A stretch of DNA of 64,000 bases, taken from NCBI GenBank assembly GCA_018857735.1, contig JABMCL010000934.1, forward strand, positions 82,001 through 146,000, written 5' to 3'. A model generated the notes under the pieces. That model searched no databases and had not been told where the DNA came from. It saw nothing but the letters and a program-made list of their open reading frames with translations. Shown here in pieces: positions 35,205-47,165 of this stretch. A program made the position numbers and the translations under genes. The DNA comes from Alviniconcha marisindica. Taxonomy: Eukaryota; Mollusca; Gastropoda; Provannidae. Numbering within the stretch: position 1 is the stretch's first letter; the number at the start of each line of letters is the position of its first letter.

Positions 35205-35925
35205 ACCACAGCCAGTCTGGGTGTATGTAAAGTGCTGAACCCAGCCCTGAAGACATTTTACCAGCTTTTCTTCCATTATCTCCTCTATTGCTTATCTCTC
35301 TGATATCCTTCATCTCTATTCTCCATCTCTTTTGACAGTACTGACACCAGTCTCCTAACATTTTCATTCTATAAATACAAGACAAAAAGTGATTGTGATT
35401 TCTCTCATTTTGGCCCTTATGTCTGGAACTCACTGCCACCAAACATTAGAAATACTGTAACAATCACTATTTTTAAGAGTCCACTCTGAAAACAAACCTC
35501 TTCAACTTGTATCAGTCTGACCAACTCAGCACTGTTTGATTAGATGTGTGTGGGTGTGTATGTGTGTGCTCATGCAGGTGTGCATGTACATGCATGTGTG
35601 CATGCATATGTGCACACATGCCTCAATGTATATGTGTGATTTGATTTTTGTACATGTATATTAACCCACTCCCTTACCTCCCATTGATTCTTGTACATAT
35701 ATATTAACCCACTCCCTCACCTCCCATAGATTCTTGTACATGTATATTAACCCACTCTTTCACCTCCCATTATGTTCTTGTAAAACACTCAGGACTCCCT
35801 CACCTCCCATTGATTCTTGTATGTATATTTACCTACTCTTCCACTTCCCATTATGTTCTTTGTAAAACACTCAAGGCTTTTAAGAATTTGTGCTTTACAA
35901 ATTATCATTATTATTATTATTTTCA
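35205..35925 (+). mobile_element. LINE 3' end (L2/CR1-like) with expanded 3'UTR
   Basis: The + strand encodes a degraded C-terminal tail of a non-LTR reverse transcriptase: FGPYVWNSLPPNIRNTVTIT, then FKSPL and a stop, the usual xxWNSLPxxIR motif. A GT-rich stretch (35546-35580) and a small array of about 44-bp units (ttgtacatgtatattaaccc; 35650-35820) fill the 3'UTR. The end is ttgtgctttacaaattatca followed by an ATT-type tail (35905-35922). Confidence 0.78.
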
Positions 35926-36089
35926 AACCAAAAGCTGTCAAACTAAAGCTAGTTGATGTAATACTTTTTAACAGACAATGTTTTTCTCCCCTGGATTTTG
36001 CAGTTCTGAGCACGATAAAAATAATAATCAGGAATCCTGCAATCCTGGAAATCAGGAATCCTGGATCACAGCCACCCATGCTCATTATC

Positions 36090-36410
36090 CAAGTGTAACC
36101 ATTATTTCACTCTTCTCTTTGATTAACCATAACCACAACTTGTTCTTCATGGTTAATCACACCCAAGCCTGTTGTTTTCAAACTGTTAATCATAATGACA
36201 CTACCTGTTTTCAATGGTTAACCATACTAATACTGTTTGTTCCCAGTGCTTAATCATAATTACCCCACTTGTTCTAAATGGTTAACCATATTTACATCAC
36301 TTGTTCTCAGAGGTTAACCACAACCACTCTACTTGCTCTACATGGTTAATCATAACCACATCATTTATTCTCCAGGGTTAATCATATCCACATTACTTGT
36401 TCTCAATCAG
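36090..36410. repeat. Degenerate outer part of the TTAA-type array
   Basis: Loose units of cttgttctncatggttaac + cataaccaca (about 35 bp). They extend the same family beyond the LINE, so the original array probably spanned most of 32.9-36.4 kb. Confidence 0.65.
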
Positions 36411-36524
36411 ATGCGAACATGCTGCTTGTTTTCAATGCTTAACAGTGCTACTAGGTCTCCAGTGAAAAGATTCCACAGAACACTCTGCCAGTTCCACTGA
36501 GCATAAAGCCTCTGCCAGCTTTGT

Positions 36525-37715
36525 GAAGTGTTCCTGAAACACTGTAGATCCTCTGCCAGCATTGTGAAGTGTTCCTGAAACACTGTAGATCCTCTGACAG
36601 CTTTGTGAAGTGTTGCCTGAAACACTGTAGATCCCCTGACAGCTTTGTGAAGTGTTGCCTGAAACACTGTAGATCCTCTTGCAGCTTTGTGAAGTGTTGC
36701 CTGAAACACTGTAGATCCTCTGACAGCCTTGTGAAGTGTTGCCTGAAGCATTGTAGATCCTCCGACAGCCTTGTGAAGTGTTGCCTAAAGCACTGTGGAT
36801 CCTCTGACAGCCTTGTGAAGTGTTGTCTAAAGCATTGTAGATCCTCTGACAGCCTTGTGAAATGTTGCCTGAAGTACTGTAGATCCTCTGACAGACCTGT
36901 GAAGTGTTGCCTGAAACACTGTAGATCCTCTGCCAACCACGTGAAGTGTTGCCTGAAGCACTGTAGATCCTCTGATAGCCTTGTGAAATGTTGCCTGAAG
37001 CACTGTAGATCCTCTGACAGACCTGTGAAGTGTTGCCTGAAATACTGTAGATCCTCTGCCAACCATGTGAAGTGTTGCCTGAAGCACTGTAGATCCTCTG
37101 ACAGCCTTGTGAAGGGTTGCCTGAAGCACTGTAGATCCTCTGACAGCCTTGTGAAGTGTTGCCTGAAGCACTGTAGATCCCCTGGCAGCTTTGTGAAGTG
37201 TTGCCTACAGCACTGTAGATCCTCTGACAGCCTTGTGAAGGGTTGCCTGAAGCACTGTAGATCCTGACAGCCTTGTGAAGTGTTGCCTACAGCACTGTAG
37301 ATCCTCTGACAGCCTTGTGAAGGGTTGCCTGAAGCACTGTAGATCCTGACAACCTTGTAAAGTGTTGCCTACAGCACTGTTGCATCTGACAGCCTTGTGA
37401 AGGGTTGCCTGAAGCACTGTAGATCCTGACAACCTTGTGAAGTGTTGCCTACAGCACTGTTGCATCTGACAGCCTTGTGAAGGGTTGCCTGAAGCACTGT
37501 AGATCCTGACAACCTTGTGAAGTGTTGCCTACAGCACTGTTGCATCTGACAGCCTTGTGAAGGGTTGCCTGAAGCACTATAGATCCTGACAGCCTTGTGA
37601 AGTGTTGCCTACAGCACTGTTGCATCTGACAGCCTTGTGAAGGGTTGCCTGAAGCACTGTAGATCCTGACAGCATTGTGAAGTGTTGCCTACAGCACTGT
37701 TGCATCTGACAACCT
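36525..37715. repeat. 42-bp minisatellite next to the CCDC186-like stop
   Basis: Unit tgtgaagtgttgcctgaagc + actgtagatcctctgacagc + ct, about 28 copies. From 37240 on it becomes an approximately 80-bp higher-order dimer, alternating ctgtagatcctgacaacc and ctgttgcatctgacagcc. Because 42 is a multiple of three, both strands show frames of 200 or more codons (14-residue period); these are artefacts. It lies about 40 bp past the stop of the minus-strand gene and may be transcribed in its 3'UTR. Confidence 0.95.
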
Positions 37716-37757
37716 GCCGACCCACAGGGTGTCACTGGAGGAGCAGTGCACCTTGAG

Positions 37758-37847
37758 TCAGTGTGTTAAACCTTGAAGATGTAGCTGCAGTTGCCGGTTT
37801 TCTTGTGATAGTCTGGCAATTTCTGCACCCAATGTGTCAAGGTTTTC
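37758..37847 (-). CDS. CCDC186: CCDC186-like protein, last recognised exon
   Basis: Minus strand: acceptor gctctcttag, then 30 codons including TGA. The protein ENLDTLGAEIARLSQENRQL is followed by QLHLQGLTH. It joins the exon ending at 41539 in phase 0 to continue [15 protein letters not shown], matching human CCDC186 ([21 protein letters not shown]). Length to the stop is close to the human tail. A weak donor (CTTCAAG/gtttaa) just before the stop leaves open that some transcripts splice further downstream. The protein is a long coiled coil of the trans-Golgi/endosomal system; its nematode ortholog CCCP-1 acts in dense-core vesicle maturation. Confidence 0.82.
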   Translation of the reverse strand, partial: ENLDTLGAEIARLSQENRQLQLHLQGLTH

Positions 37848-37898
37848 CTAAGAGAGCAGAAGGTGAAAATATTCAAGTGACCTGCATGGAAATGGAAG

Positions 37899-37922
37899 CG
37901 GGGGGGGGGGGGGGGGGGGGGG
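37899..37922. repeat. Poly-G tract
   Basis: About 23 consecutive G on +, 50 bp upstream (in gene sense) of the last CCDC186-like exon, so C-rich in the transcript sense. Confidence 0.95.
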
Positions 37923-38006
37923 CAGATAAACACACACAATCAAATGAGGAGACGACCAAATAATAAAAATAACAAACCCACTGGTCCCTTTAACAATTTG
38001 AATAAA

Positions 38007-38189
38007 ATCCAAACACAAAAAGGTTCAAACGAACACTTATTTAACATGGACACACAGTATGCTAAAATATTAAAAATATTACTGTGTGTGTTAAAATAAA
38101 TATTTTAAATGTTTTAGCATACTGTGTATAAACAATATTATGTGTGTTCAAATAAATAAGCATTCGTTTGAACCTTTTTGTGTTTGGAT
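38007..38189. repeat. Palindromic element with 27-bp perfect inverted ends
   Basis: atccaaacacaaaaaggttc... at 38007-38033 is the exact reverse complement of 38163-38189. Inner parts also pair (acagtatgctaaaa with ttttagcatactgtgt; ttatttaa blocks). The whole 183 bp could fold as one hairpin, like a foldback MITE. No target duplication was evident. Confidence 0.85.
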
Positions 38190-38940
38190 CTTGTTTTAGA
38201 ACGCTAGCAGTCATTCTGTTTCAGATTTTTTTAAATTCAACTTCAATAAAGCCAGCAATATTGGCCTTTATTCAAAACATTGATACAGACATCACACAAA
38301 GTGCACAGAACTTTGCTGGAAAGAAAACAGACAAGCATAATTTATGACCCTCAAAAGTCATCTCCTCATTTATGGAATAAATGCATGTACTGCATTCATG
38401 AAAAATGTATTTTATCCAGTGATTGTGTGTGTAACAAATAAAAATGATGATGTACATAAGGACCCCCCCCCCCAACACCAACCCCTGTCTCTCTCAATCT
38501 CCCTTTCATCTTATTTTGATCATGAAGTAAAAGCAATGAAAAATATTTTTAATCTGTTATACCTCTATTTGCCTACTTGTATGAACTTTAAATCTTCTGA
38601 TACCACATGAAAATTTGGTCTGAAACCAAAACCAGTATATAAATTAGAAAACAGGTTATGATGTAAAGTTTGAATGATCTTGATGAAATAGCCCCCAAGA
38701 GCCCATTGTAAAAGTGCATGCACAATTTAGCTCTTAAATGCATAAAAAATGACATTTGTTTAATAATTTAAAAAGCTGAAACTTGATCAAGTTACAACTT
38801 TCTAAAAAGGTATATAATGTGCAGTTTTACCATGATAAGGTAAACTGCATCAAAACTGGTATGAAGAGGCAGATCTCGACAAAAGATTCAAAGACCTTGC
38901 TGAAATGCCCATTGCAAACCCAAACCATAAATGTTTAAAC
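38190..38940. other. Intronic, AT-rich, nothing recognised
   Basis: AT-rich intron of the CCDC186-like gene. A small inverted pair (aataaagccagcaatattgg / cctttatt) sits at 38247-38274. Confidence 0.5.
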
Positions 38941-38957
38941 TAGAATGAACAATAGTT

Positions 38958-38958
<1 letters not shown>

Positions 38959-39012
<54 letters not shown>

Positions 39013-39030
39013 GTGACACACACACACACA
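38959..39030. repeat. (CA)n microsatellite
   Basis: About 25 CA units, a gtgtgacac interruption, then about 10 more, directly left of the 27-bp inverted repeat at 39037. Confidence 0.95.
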
Positions 39031-39036
39031 CATTGC

Positions 39037-41289
39037 TATATGACTTAGTGCCAAAAGGTGCGCCAATGGAGGGTCCGATTTTTGACTGTCAATAAAATCC
39101 GTTTCAAACACGCTGTCTTGTTGTTGCTTTGTGTGTGCGTTCATAATTGGTCAGTATCACAGTGGAAACAATATGAGTTCCAAATATGGAGCAGCTGGAG
39201 AAATATTATTTTTTGAAAGTGAAACGCGCCACGAAATTCGACACCTGAAAACGGACACGCTCACGGTGAGTGCTTTCGATGCTTTCATTCACGTACATGA
39301 CGAATCAAAACATTACCTCAGTCACCGATTTGCACAGAGGAGATATCGCTTTACACAGTGCATATAAAATCGATTATCACTAAGTTTTGATTTTGGAGTT
39401 AGAGGCTCTGAAATATCCCTCGGTCGAACGTTATGTGTGTTGAAATGTTTCATAACCAGCATCCGCAGACAATATAGTGAAGAATGGACTTTCTCTTTCG
39501 TCGAAACTTTACTCCAGTCACTGTGGTACGTCACTGCATCAGGCCCAATGTTTTATTTTACTGCCAAATGTCTGGGTATTTTTTAAAATATATTTTGCCA
39601 TTCTTCATAAAATTGTTGCAATAAATAACGTTCAACAACGTATTAGATTAAACAAGCAAAAGGAAAAAAATAAATTGTTTGCACTTTTGCACTACTTCCG
39701 GTCAGCCATGTATACATCCGGGTCATTTGCTTTTAGCACATGGCGCATGGAAGAGACGTTCTGATATGCAAAAGGTGTGTGGTAATATTTTTGAAGACCG
39801 TAACATTCAACTTTATTTAAACGTCATCGGAGATTTAGTCAAATCTTCGGTTATACGATGATATTTATACTGGTATACGCCGAATCTTTTAAAAGTATCA
39901 GAATGTTAGCATACAGAGTGAGTTTTTGTTGCTGTCAATCTAAAGTTTGTTCAGATGCTTTCGAAAATTTGTTTTCACCGAGTTTCTTACAACATGAGTG
40001 CGTGTTGAAATCGTAACAGCAGATTGGTTATAAACAGTATATTCTGATCGTACTCTTTACATTTTTGCTTGCGCTTAACGCAGTTCGTTTTGTTTACAAA
40101 CTACGTCTTCAAACAAATCATCATATATGGTAGACAATTCGAATTTACGCAGGTTTAAGTCATCAAGTTAGATGTTGAACATTACGATTACAACATGAGC
40201 TTTGGAAATAACATTTGACATAATTATAGTGACCATCCTGTCTGCCTGTCTGCATTCCAGTGTTCTAAAAATGTAAGGTGCATCTTAATAGCATTATTCT
40301 TTGGCTGTGATTTTTTTTAGTAATGTTTATTACGATTTTTTCCATTTATTATTATTAATTCGTTCACTTTTAAGTTAACTGTTCAACTATTTTTGTCCTA
40401 GGCACCCGAGTCAACATGACCAAGAAAGCATGGATGACAGGTTGCGTGTGTGTTTTCCTGTGACACCAAAAGCAGCAAAAGTTGCACTCACTCTTACTTG
40501 CTCCATTTTCTCTTACAAAACACTTACTTGTTTGTTAAATAATAAGTATTATTTATTTTGTTATGAAAAACAAAGTACCATGTCGTCTATTTAACATTAT
40601 GCTATCCACTACAACAAAATTAATGCAGCAAAAACTGTTCACATGGAAATAGTTATGTGTCTTTATACTCTACAGTAATAAAAGTTATTGATTTCTCATT
40701 TTCATCAAGAAACAAACAGCATTGTACATCTTGTTGAAATAGTAATGTACGACATATTTCTTACATCATTTGCTGTTTATGTCAAGAAAGCTTAAATTTG
40801 AGAAGAAAAAAATCATCAAATCTTCTTTGTCACATATTGTTCTATTAAAGAATAACTGTTTGTGTTTCAAAATGTGTTGCTTTTTATTCATTTAAAAATG
40901 TTCAAGATTGGCTTGAATGTTGAACGTTATGTATTGCAACAAACTATGCATAGCATGCTGTTCTGTGTGACACAGAACAACAACAGTTTACTTGGTAATA
41001 CTCATGTGGATCACATCTTGTAAGATCAGTTGGGTTTTCCAGTTAACTGCATGATTAGCAGCACAGTGATGTGGGCTTGTTGTAATGTGTAATGTTCAAC
41101 ATCTTGTCACAAATCACACTGGAAGTCCAATTTCTCAGGAACTAAGAGCAGCACTGCCTTCCCCTTCACTGGTGGATGACTTCACATGTGTTCATTCAAA
41201 AAATGCATTACTCACTCACATCCTGTCAACTTTATTTTCTAGTACCTCTGTCCTCTTTTCTTGCGCACCTTTTGGCACTAAGTCATATA
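39037..41289. mobile_element. Candidate 2.25-kb element with 27-bp terminal inverted repeats
   Basis: tatatgacttagtgccaaaa + ggtgcgc at 39037-39063 is exactly inverted at 41263-41289. Both outer ends are TA, so a TA target duplication with a 25-bp TIR (Tc1/mariner-like) would fit, but sequence beyond the 27 bp does not match. No transposase frame is seen inside. The interior is AT-rich, with CpG-containing sequence at 39200-39360 and 39690-39760 unlike the surrounding intron. Confidence 0.5.
39173..39265 (+). other. Possible short first exon (31 codons) on the plus strand
   Basis: ATG at 39173 opens MSSKYGAAGEILFFESETRH, then EIRHLKTDTLT, followed by a good donor (ACG/gtgagt). The context is CpG-containing. 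A possible acceptor (tttgtcctag) at 40402 would add five residues and a stop. No homolog recognised. It could be a short host peptide gene on the strand opposite CCDC186 or chance inside the candidate element. Confidence 0.25.
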
Positions 41290-41493
41290 TGCCTCCAACA
41301 CATCAGTGACTTTGCAACAAGGTCATCAAACAATAAACTGGTAGACCACAAGTGAGGGTATAACCCTACCAAGTTTGATAGACCTCAGTAAATCAGTGTC
41401 TGATAAAAGCTAATGTTAACAATTCTGTGAGATATACCTAGAAACCCATCAATAACTTCAACCGTCAGGTTCTTGGGTAAAGAAATAGTGTTA

Positions 41494-42415
<922 letters not shown>

Positions 42416-43280
42416 CAGACCTGTTTACCCCTTTTTTCACTTGTCAGTACTTTGGGCAGAAGTTGTCAGTAATCCAAGGTGACTGTCAGTAATACACACA
42501 CTCCATTTTTCACTCTTATATATTCATGTCACACAATGTTTTAGACAGATGTATTCACAGTTAATTTTACTCAAAACCAAGATTGTAACAAATGAAGGCA
42601 CAATAGCCTCAAGTTCAAGTGCAACAGCATTTTGTTTAAACTATTATTAGAAACACCCAATAGATCCATGGATCGTGATGATTACAAGTCTTGACGACTA
42701 ACAAGTCACACATCATGGCTTCAGCTCTAACGATGTCCTGCTGGCCTTCACCTCGCTTTGCTTCCAGAAACTTTAAACAAGACAGCTGGGATTTCTTCAA
42801 AAGATTCATAATCTTTGTGGTGAATGGACTTCACGTGCCTCTTGCAATCGTTTCCACCACCATGTGTGCAAGTGAAGCTGATGTCGAATGAACGAATTGC
42901 CTTTTCGCAAATGCAATAAACATGACCACCTCTCATGGTACTCTGGGCGATAATGTTGGGTCGCCTTAATTTTCTTGGGAGTAGTCAATCCCGAATCTTC
43001 AACACATCTTCCCAAAGCACACTTCAAAGATGGCGACAGAAGCAGGGTTTTAACAATGAGCATGCGCAGTTGGTATTCCAAGGAAAGTAATTTCCTGTCA
43101 TGACTTGGTTTTGGCCCTTTGACAGTTTCGATCCTGTGCCTGTGGTTTTACTCCAGCTTAAAATGTGGGAAAGGGAAAATCGGACAATGACCGTAATTTT
43201 TTACCCAACCAGCGTAACAGCGGAATTTGAGGTCTGAATCTGTAGGAATTACGGCGAAACCGTAGGGGTAAACAGGTCTG
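42416..43280. mobile_element. DNA transposon with 17-bp perfect TIRs (hAT-like?)
   Basis: CAGACCTGTTTACCCCT at 42416-42432 is exactly inverted at 43264-43280. The flanks are array sequence, and tgtcac occurs just outside both ends, a candidate 6-7-bp target duplication that the repeat context makes uncertain. The 865-bp element has a decayed minus-strand zinc-finger frame and no complete transposase, so it is a non-autonomous or dead copy. Confidence 0.85.
42748..42936 (-). pseudogene. Zinc-finger fragment of a transposon protein
   Basis: Minus frame MRGGHVYCICEKAIRSFDIS, then FTCTHGGGNDCKRHVKSIHH. CxC, then a HGGxND...RHxxSxHH arrangement is like the BED/TTF-type fingers that open many hAT-family transposases. 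Continuation upstream needs a frame change (42806-43081 frame), so it is broken. It lies entirely within the TIR-bounded element. Confidence 0.5.
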
Positions 43281-43600
43281 TGTCACAGACAGCATGATAC
43301 ACACAGTGTCACAGTCAGCATGATACAGTGTCAGGGACAGCATGACTGATACATACAGTGTCAGGTACAGCATGATACACACAGAGTCAGGGACAGCATG
43401 ATACAGTGTGAGGAACAGCATGAGACAGTGTGAGGGACAGTATGATACAGAGTGAGAGACGGCATGATGCACAATGTGAGGGACAGCATGAGACACACAG
43501 TGTGAGGGACAGCATGAGACACACAGTGTGAGGGACAGCATGAGACACACAGTGTGAGAGACAGCACAATACCACAGTGTCAGGGACAGCACGCTGTGCT
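43281..43600. repeat. 30/26-bp minisatellite, right part
   Basis: Same array family as 41689-42415 (cagcatgatacacacagtgt, cagcatgagacacacagtgt), resuming after the transposon. Confidence 0.92.
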
Positions 43601-43639
43601 AACTGTGAGGGGGAAAAAATCACATCAGACATCAACCTG

Positions 43640-44290
43640 CTGTATGGATGACCACTACCATTTTTACACATAACCCTCTTGCAAGGATGACCACTACAAT
43701 AGTATTATCAGCTGCACTGATGACCACTACAATAGTATTATCAGTTGCATTGATGGCCGCATGCTACAATAGTATTATCAGCTGCATTGATGACCACTAC
43801 AATAGTATTATCAGCTGCATTGATGGCCGGATGTTACAATAGTATTATCAGCTGCATTGATGGCCGGATGCTACAACAGTATTATCAGCTGCATTGATGG
43901 CCGGATGCTACAACAGTATCATCAGCTGCATTGATGACCGGATGCTACAATAGTATCATCAGCTGCATTGATGGCCGGATGCTACAACAGTATTATCAGC
44001 TGCATTGATGACCAGATGCTACAGTAGTATTATCAGTTGCATTGATGACCGGATGCTACAATAGTATTATCAGCTGCACTGATGACCGGATGCTACAATA
44101 GTATTATCAGCTGCACTGATGACCTGATGCTACAATATTATCATCAGCTGCATTGATGACCGGATGCTACAATAGTATTATCAGCTGCATTGATGGCCGG
44201 ATGCTACAACAGTATCATCAGCTGCATTGATAGCCGGATGCTACAATAGCATTATCAGTTGCATTGATGACCATACTTAACAGACATATG
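43640..44290. repeat. 37-bp minisatellite, about 16 copies
   Basis: Unit tacaatagtattatcagctg + cattgatgaccggatgc, in the large CCDC186-like intron (41689-54008). Confidence 0.95.
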
Positions 44291-44514
44291 CCTTTTGCAT
44301 GGATGATGCTACAATGATCAGACATACACCTGTTGCATGGGTGACTACTGCAATTATAAGATATTGTCCCATTTCAAGGAAAACTACTACAATTTGTTGA
44401 CATCAGCATGTTGCATGGATGTTACATGGGGAGGATCAACTATATTGATGGGCCTTCACACCAAATATGGCTTTACACCAGATAGGCTTTCACACTAGAC
44501 AAACCAAAAGCTTT

Positions 44515-45450
44515 GCACCAGGCATGCCTTCACCCCACACAGGCCCACCACTTACCCCTGACAGGCCCACCACTTACCCCTGATAGGCCCACCACTTACC
44601 CCTAACAGGCCCACCACTTACCCCTGACAGGCCCACCACTTAACCCTGATAGGCCCACCCCTTCATCCCAGACAGACCCACCCCTTCACCCAGGACAGGC
44701 CCACCCCTTCACCCCAGACATACCCACCCCTTCACCCCAGACAGGCCCACCCCTTCACCCCAGACAGACCCACCCCTTCACCCCAGACAGACCCACCCCT
44801 TCACCCCAGACAGGCCCACCCCTTCACCCCTGACAGACCCACCCCTTCACCCCAGACAGACCCACCCCTTCACCCCTGACAGACCCACCCCTTCACCCCA
44901 GACAGACCCACCCCTTCACCCCAGACAGACCCACCCCTTCACCCCAGACAGGCCCACCCCTTCACCCCTGACAGACCCACCCCTTCACCCCAGACAGACC
45001 CACCCCTTCACCCCTGACAGACCCACCCCTTCACCCCAGACAGGCCCACCCCTTCACCCCTGACAGACCCACCCCTTCACCCCAGACAGACCCACCCCTT
45101 CACCCCAGACAGACCCACCCCTTCACCCCAGACAGGCCCACCCCTTCACCCCTGACAGACCCACCCCTTCACCCCTGACAGACTCATCACTTACCCCTGA
45201 TAGGCCCACCCCTTCACCCCTGACAGACCCACCCCTTCACCCCAGACAGACCCATCCCTTCACCCCTGACAGACCCACCCCTTCACCCCAGACAGACCCA
45301 CCCCTTCACCCCAGACAGACCCACCCCTTCACCCCTGACAGACCCACCCCTTCACCCCAGACAGACCCACCCCTTCACCCCTGACAGACCCACCCCTTCA
45401 CCCCTGACAGACTCATCACTTACCCCTGATAGGCCCACCATTTACCCCTG
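44515..45450. repeat. 24-bp minisatellite, about 39 copies
   Basis: Unit cttcaccccagacagaccca + cccc with ccctgac/ccccagac alternation. Some long blocks recur (for example the block ending gactcatcacttacccctga at about 45200 and 45435), showing segmental duplication inside the array. Very C-rich on +. Confidence 0.95.
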
Positions 45451-45690
45451 CTCTCCTATGTGACAAGCACCACCTCCCTGCTCTCCTATGTGACAAGCAC
45501 CACCTCCCTGCTCTCCTATGTGACAAGCACCACCTCCCTGCTCTCCTATGTGACAACCAGCACCTGCTCTCCTATGTGACAACCACCACCACCCTGCTCT
45601 CCTATGTGACAACCACCACCTCCCTGCTCTCCTATGTGACAACCAGCACCTGCTCTCCTATGTGACAACCACCACCACCCCCTGCTCTCC
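45445..45690. repeat. 30/27-bp minisatellite, 9 copies
   Basis: Unit tgctctcctatgtgacaacc + accacctccc. Confidence 0.94.
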
Positions 45691-46240
45691 TATGTGACAA
45701 CCACCAGCCTTCTGTCCTACATGACAACCACCAGCCTTCTGTCCTACATGACAACCACTAGCCTTCTGTCCTAAACTCCTTCTGTCTTACATGACAACCA
45801 CTAGCCTTCTGTCCAACATGACAACCACCGGTTTTCTGTCCTAAATGCCTTCTGTCCTACATGACAACCACCAGCCTTCTGTCCTACATGACAACCACCA
45901 GTTTTCTGTCCTAAATGCCTTCTGTCCTACATGACAACCACCAGCCTTCTGTCCTACATGACAACCACTAGCCTTCTGTCCTAAACACCTTCTGTCCTAC
46001 ATGACAACCACCAGCCTTCTGTCCTACATGACAACCACTAGCCTTCTGTCCTAAACACCTTCTGTCCTACATGACAACCACTAGCCTTCTGTCCTACATG
46101 ACAACCACTAGCCTTCTGTCCTAAACACCTTTTGTCCTACATGACAACCACTAACTAGCCTTCTGTCCTACATGACAACCACTAGCCTTCGGTCCTACAT
46201 GACAACCACACCAGCCTTCTGTCCTACATGACAATCATTT
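45690..46240. repeat. 27-bp minisatellite, about 19 copies
   Basis: Unit agccttctgtcctacatgac + aaccacc, with short ctaaacacct and ctaaatgcct insertions. The tgacaaccacc half is shared with the previous array, so the two are probably related. Confidence 0.94.
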
Positions 46241-47068
46241 AACCCCTTCCCTCCCACATGATGACACAACATCTGATTTTTAATGCCCATTCAACCATTA
46301 TGATTATTTCAGGGCAAAACAAATTCTGTCAGAACACAATACATGACCCCCGCCCCGTTTCTTATTCTTTTGTGTGTGTAAATAATCTACATACTACAAT
46401 TATTATACTGTCAGTTAACAATAAAGCTTACAATTTTCAAAAATTGTTTATCTGTTTCAAACAGCCAAAGATAATCCAAAGAAACATCTTTGAACAACAT
46501 CTTTAATGTCCAGTCGGTAACATGCCACTCCCTTCCTTCATCATTCTTCCAGTTCTATGAACTGATCACATGTTCTACTGCCTTATTTGCTGATTGTATG
46601 CTCATAATGTGTAACAGAGTGATGTATGCATGTGTGCACCTGGTGCTGTGAACATGCTATATTTTGTGTGGAAATTCTCATGTATGACGTTTCACTCACT
46701 CATTCATGCCTATATGTATATAAATGATGCCTGTAATTTTATATTCACTCATCAATAGCCTAGCAAGGACTAGTTGTTAGGTTTTCGACTGAACCTAAAC
46801 TACAATCCTTGTAAAATAAAGTGTTCAAGTTCATCTGAATCCAAGCAACAAATCAACTGTGTTCTGCAATAGTCTAGTAATTCATCACATGGCGCCTCCT
46901 CTCCCTTCACTAACAGTGACTCACACAGGAGTGACCAAGGTCCAGAAATAACTATCTCTTGTCTTGTATTAGTAACACGAAATACATTGTACAATCATTC
47001 AGTTTTTGGAAAATTGTATGCAGCTTGTTGTGTGGACACTCATCCAACTTCTGCACAGCAATCACCAG
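46241..47068. other. Intronic, nothing recognised
   Basis: AT-rich intron of the CCDC186-like gene. A 64-codon minus frame at 46800-46994 has no recognisable domain. Confidence 0.5.
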
Positions 47069-47165
47069 CCTTCCCACCATCATGACAACATTCACCAGCC
47101 TTCCCACCCTCGTGACAACATTCACCAGCCTTCCCACCATCGTGACAACATTCACCAGCCATCCT
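47069..47165. repeat. 30-bp minisatellite, 3-4 copies
   Basis: Unit cagccttcccaccatcgtga + caacattcac. Confidence 0.93.

Noticed and set aside
36451..37267. 200+ codon frames on both strands near the CCDC186 stop
   Set aside because: 42-bp array artefact; the protein text is a 14-residue period on either strand.
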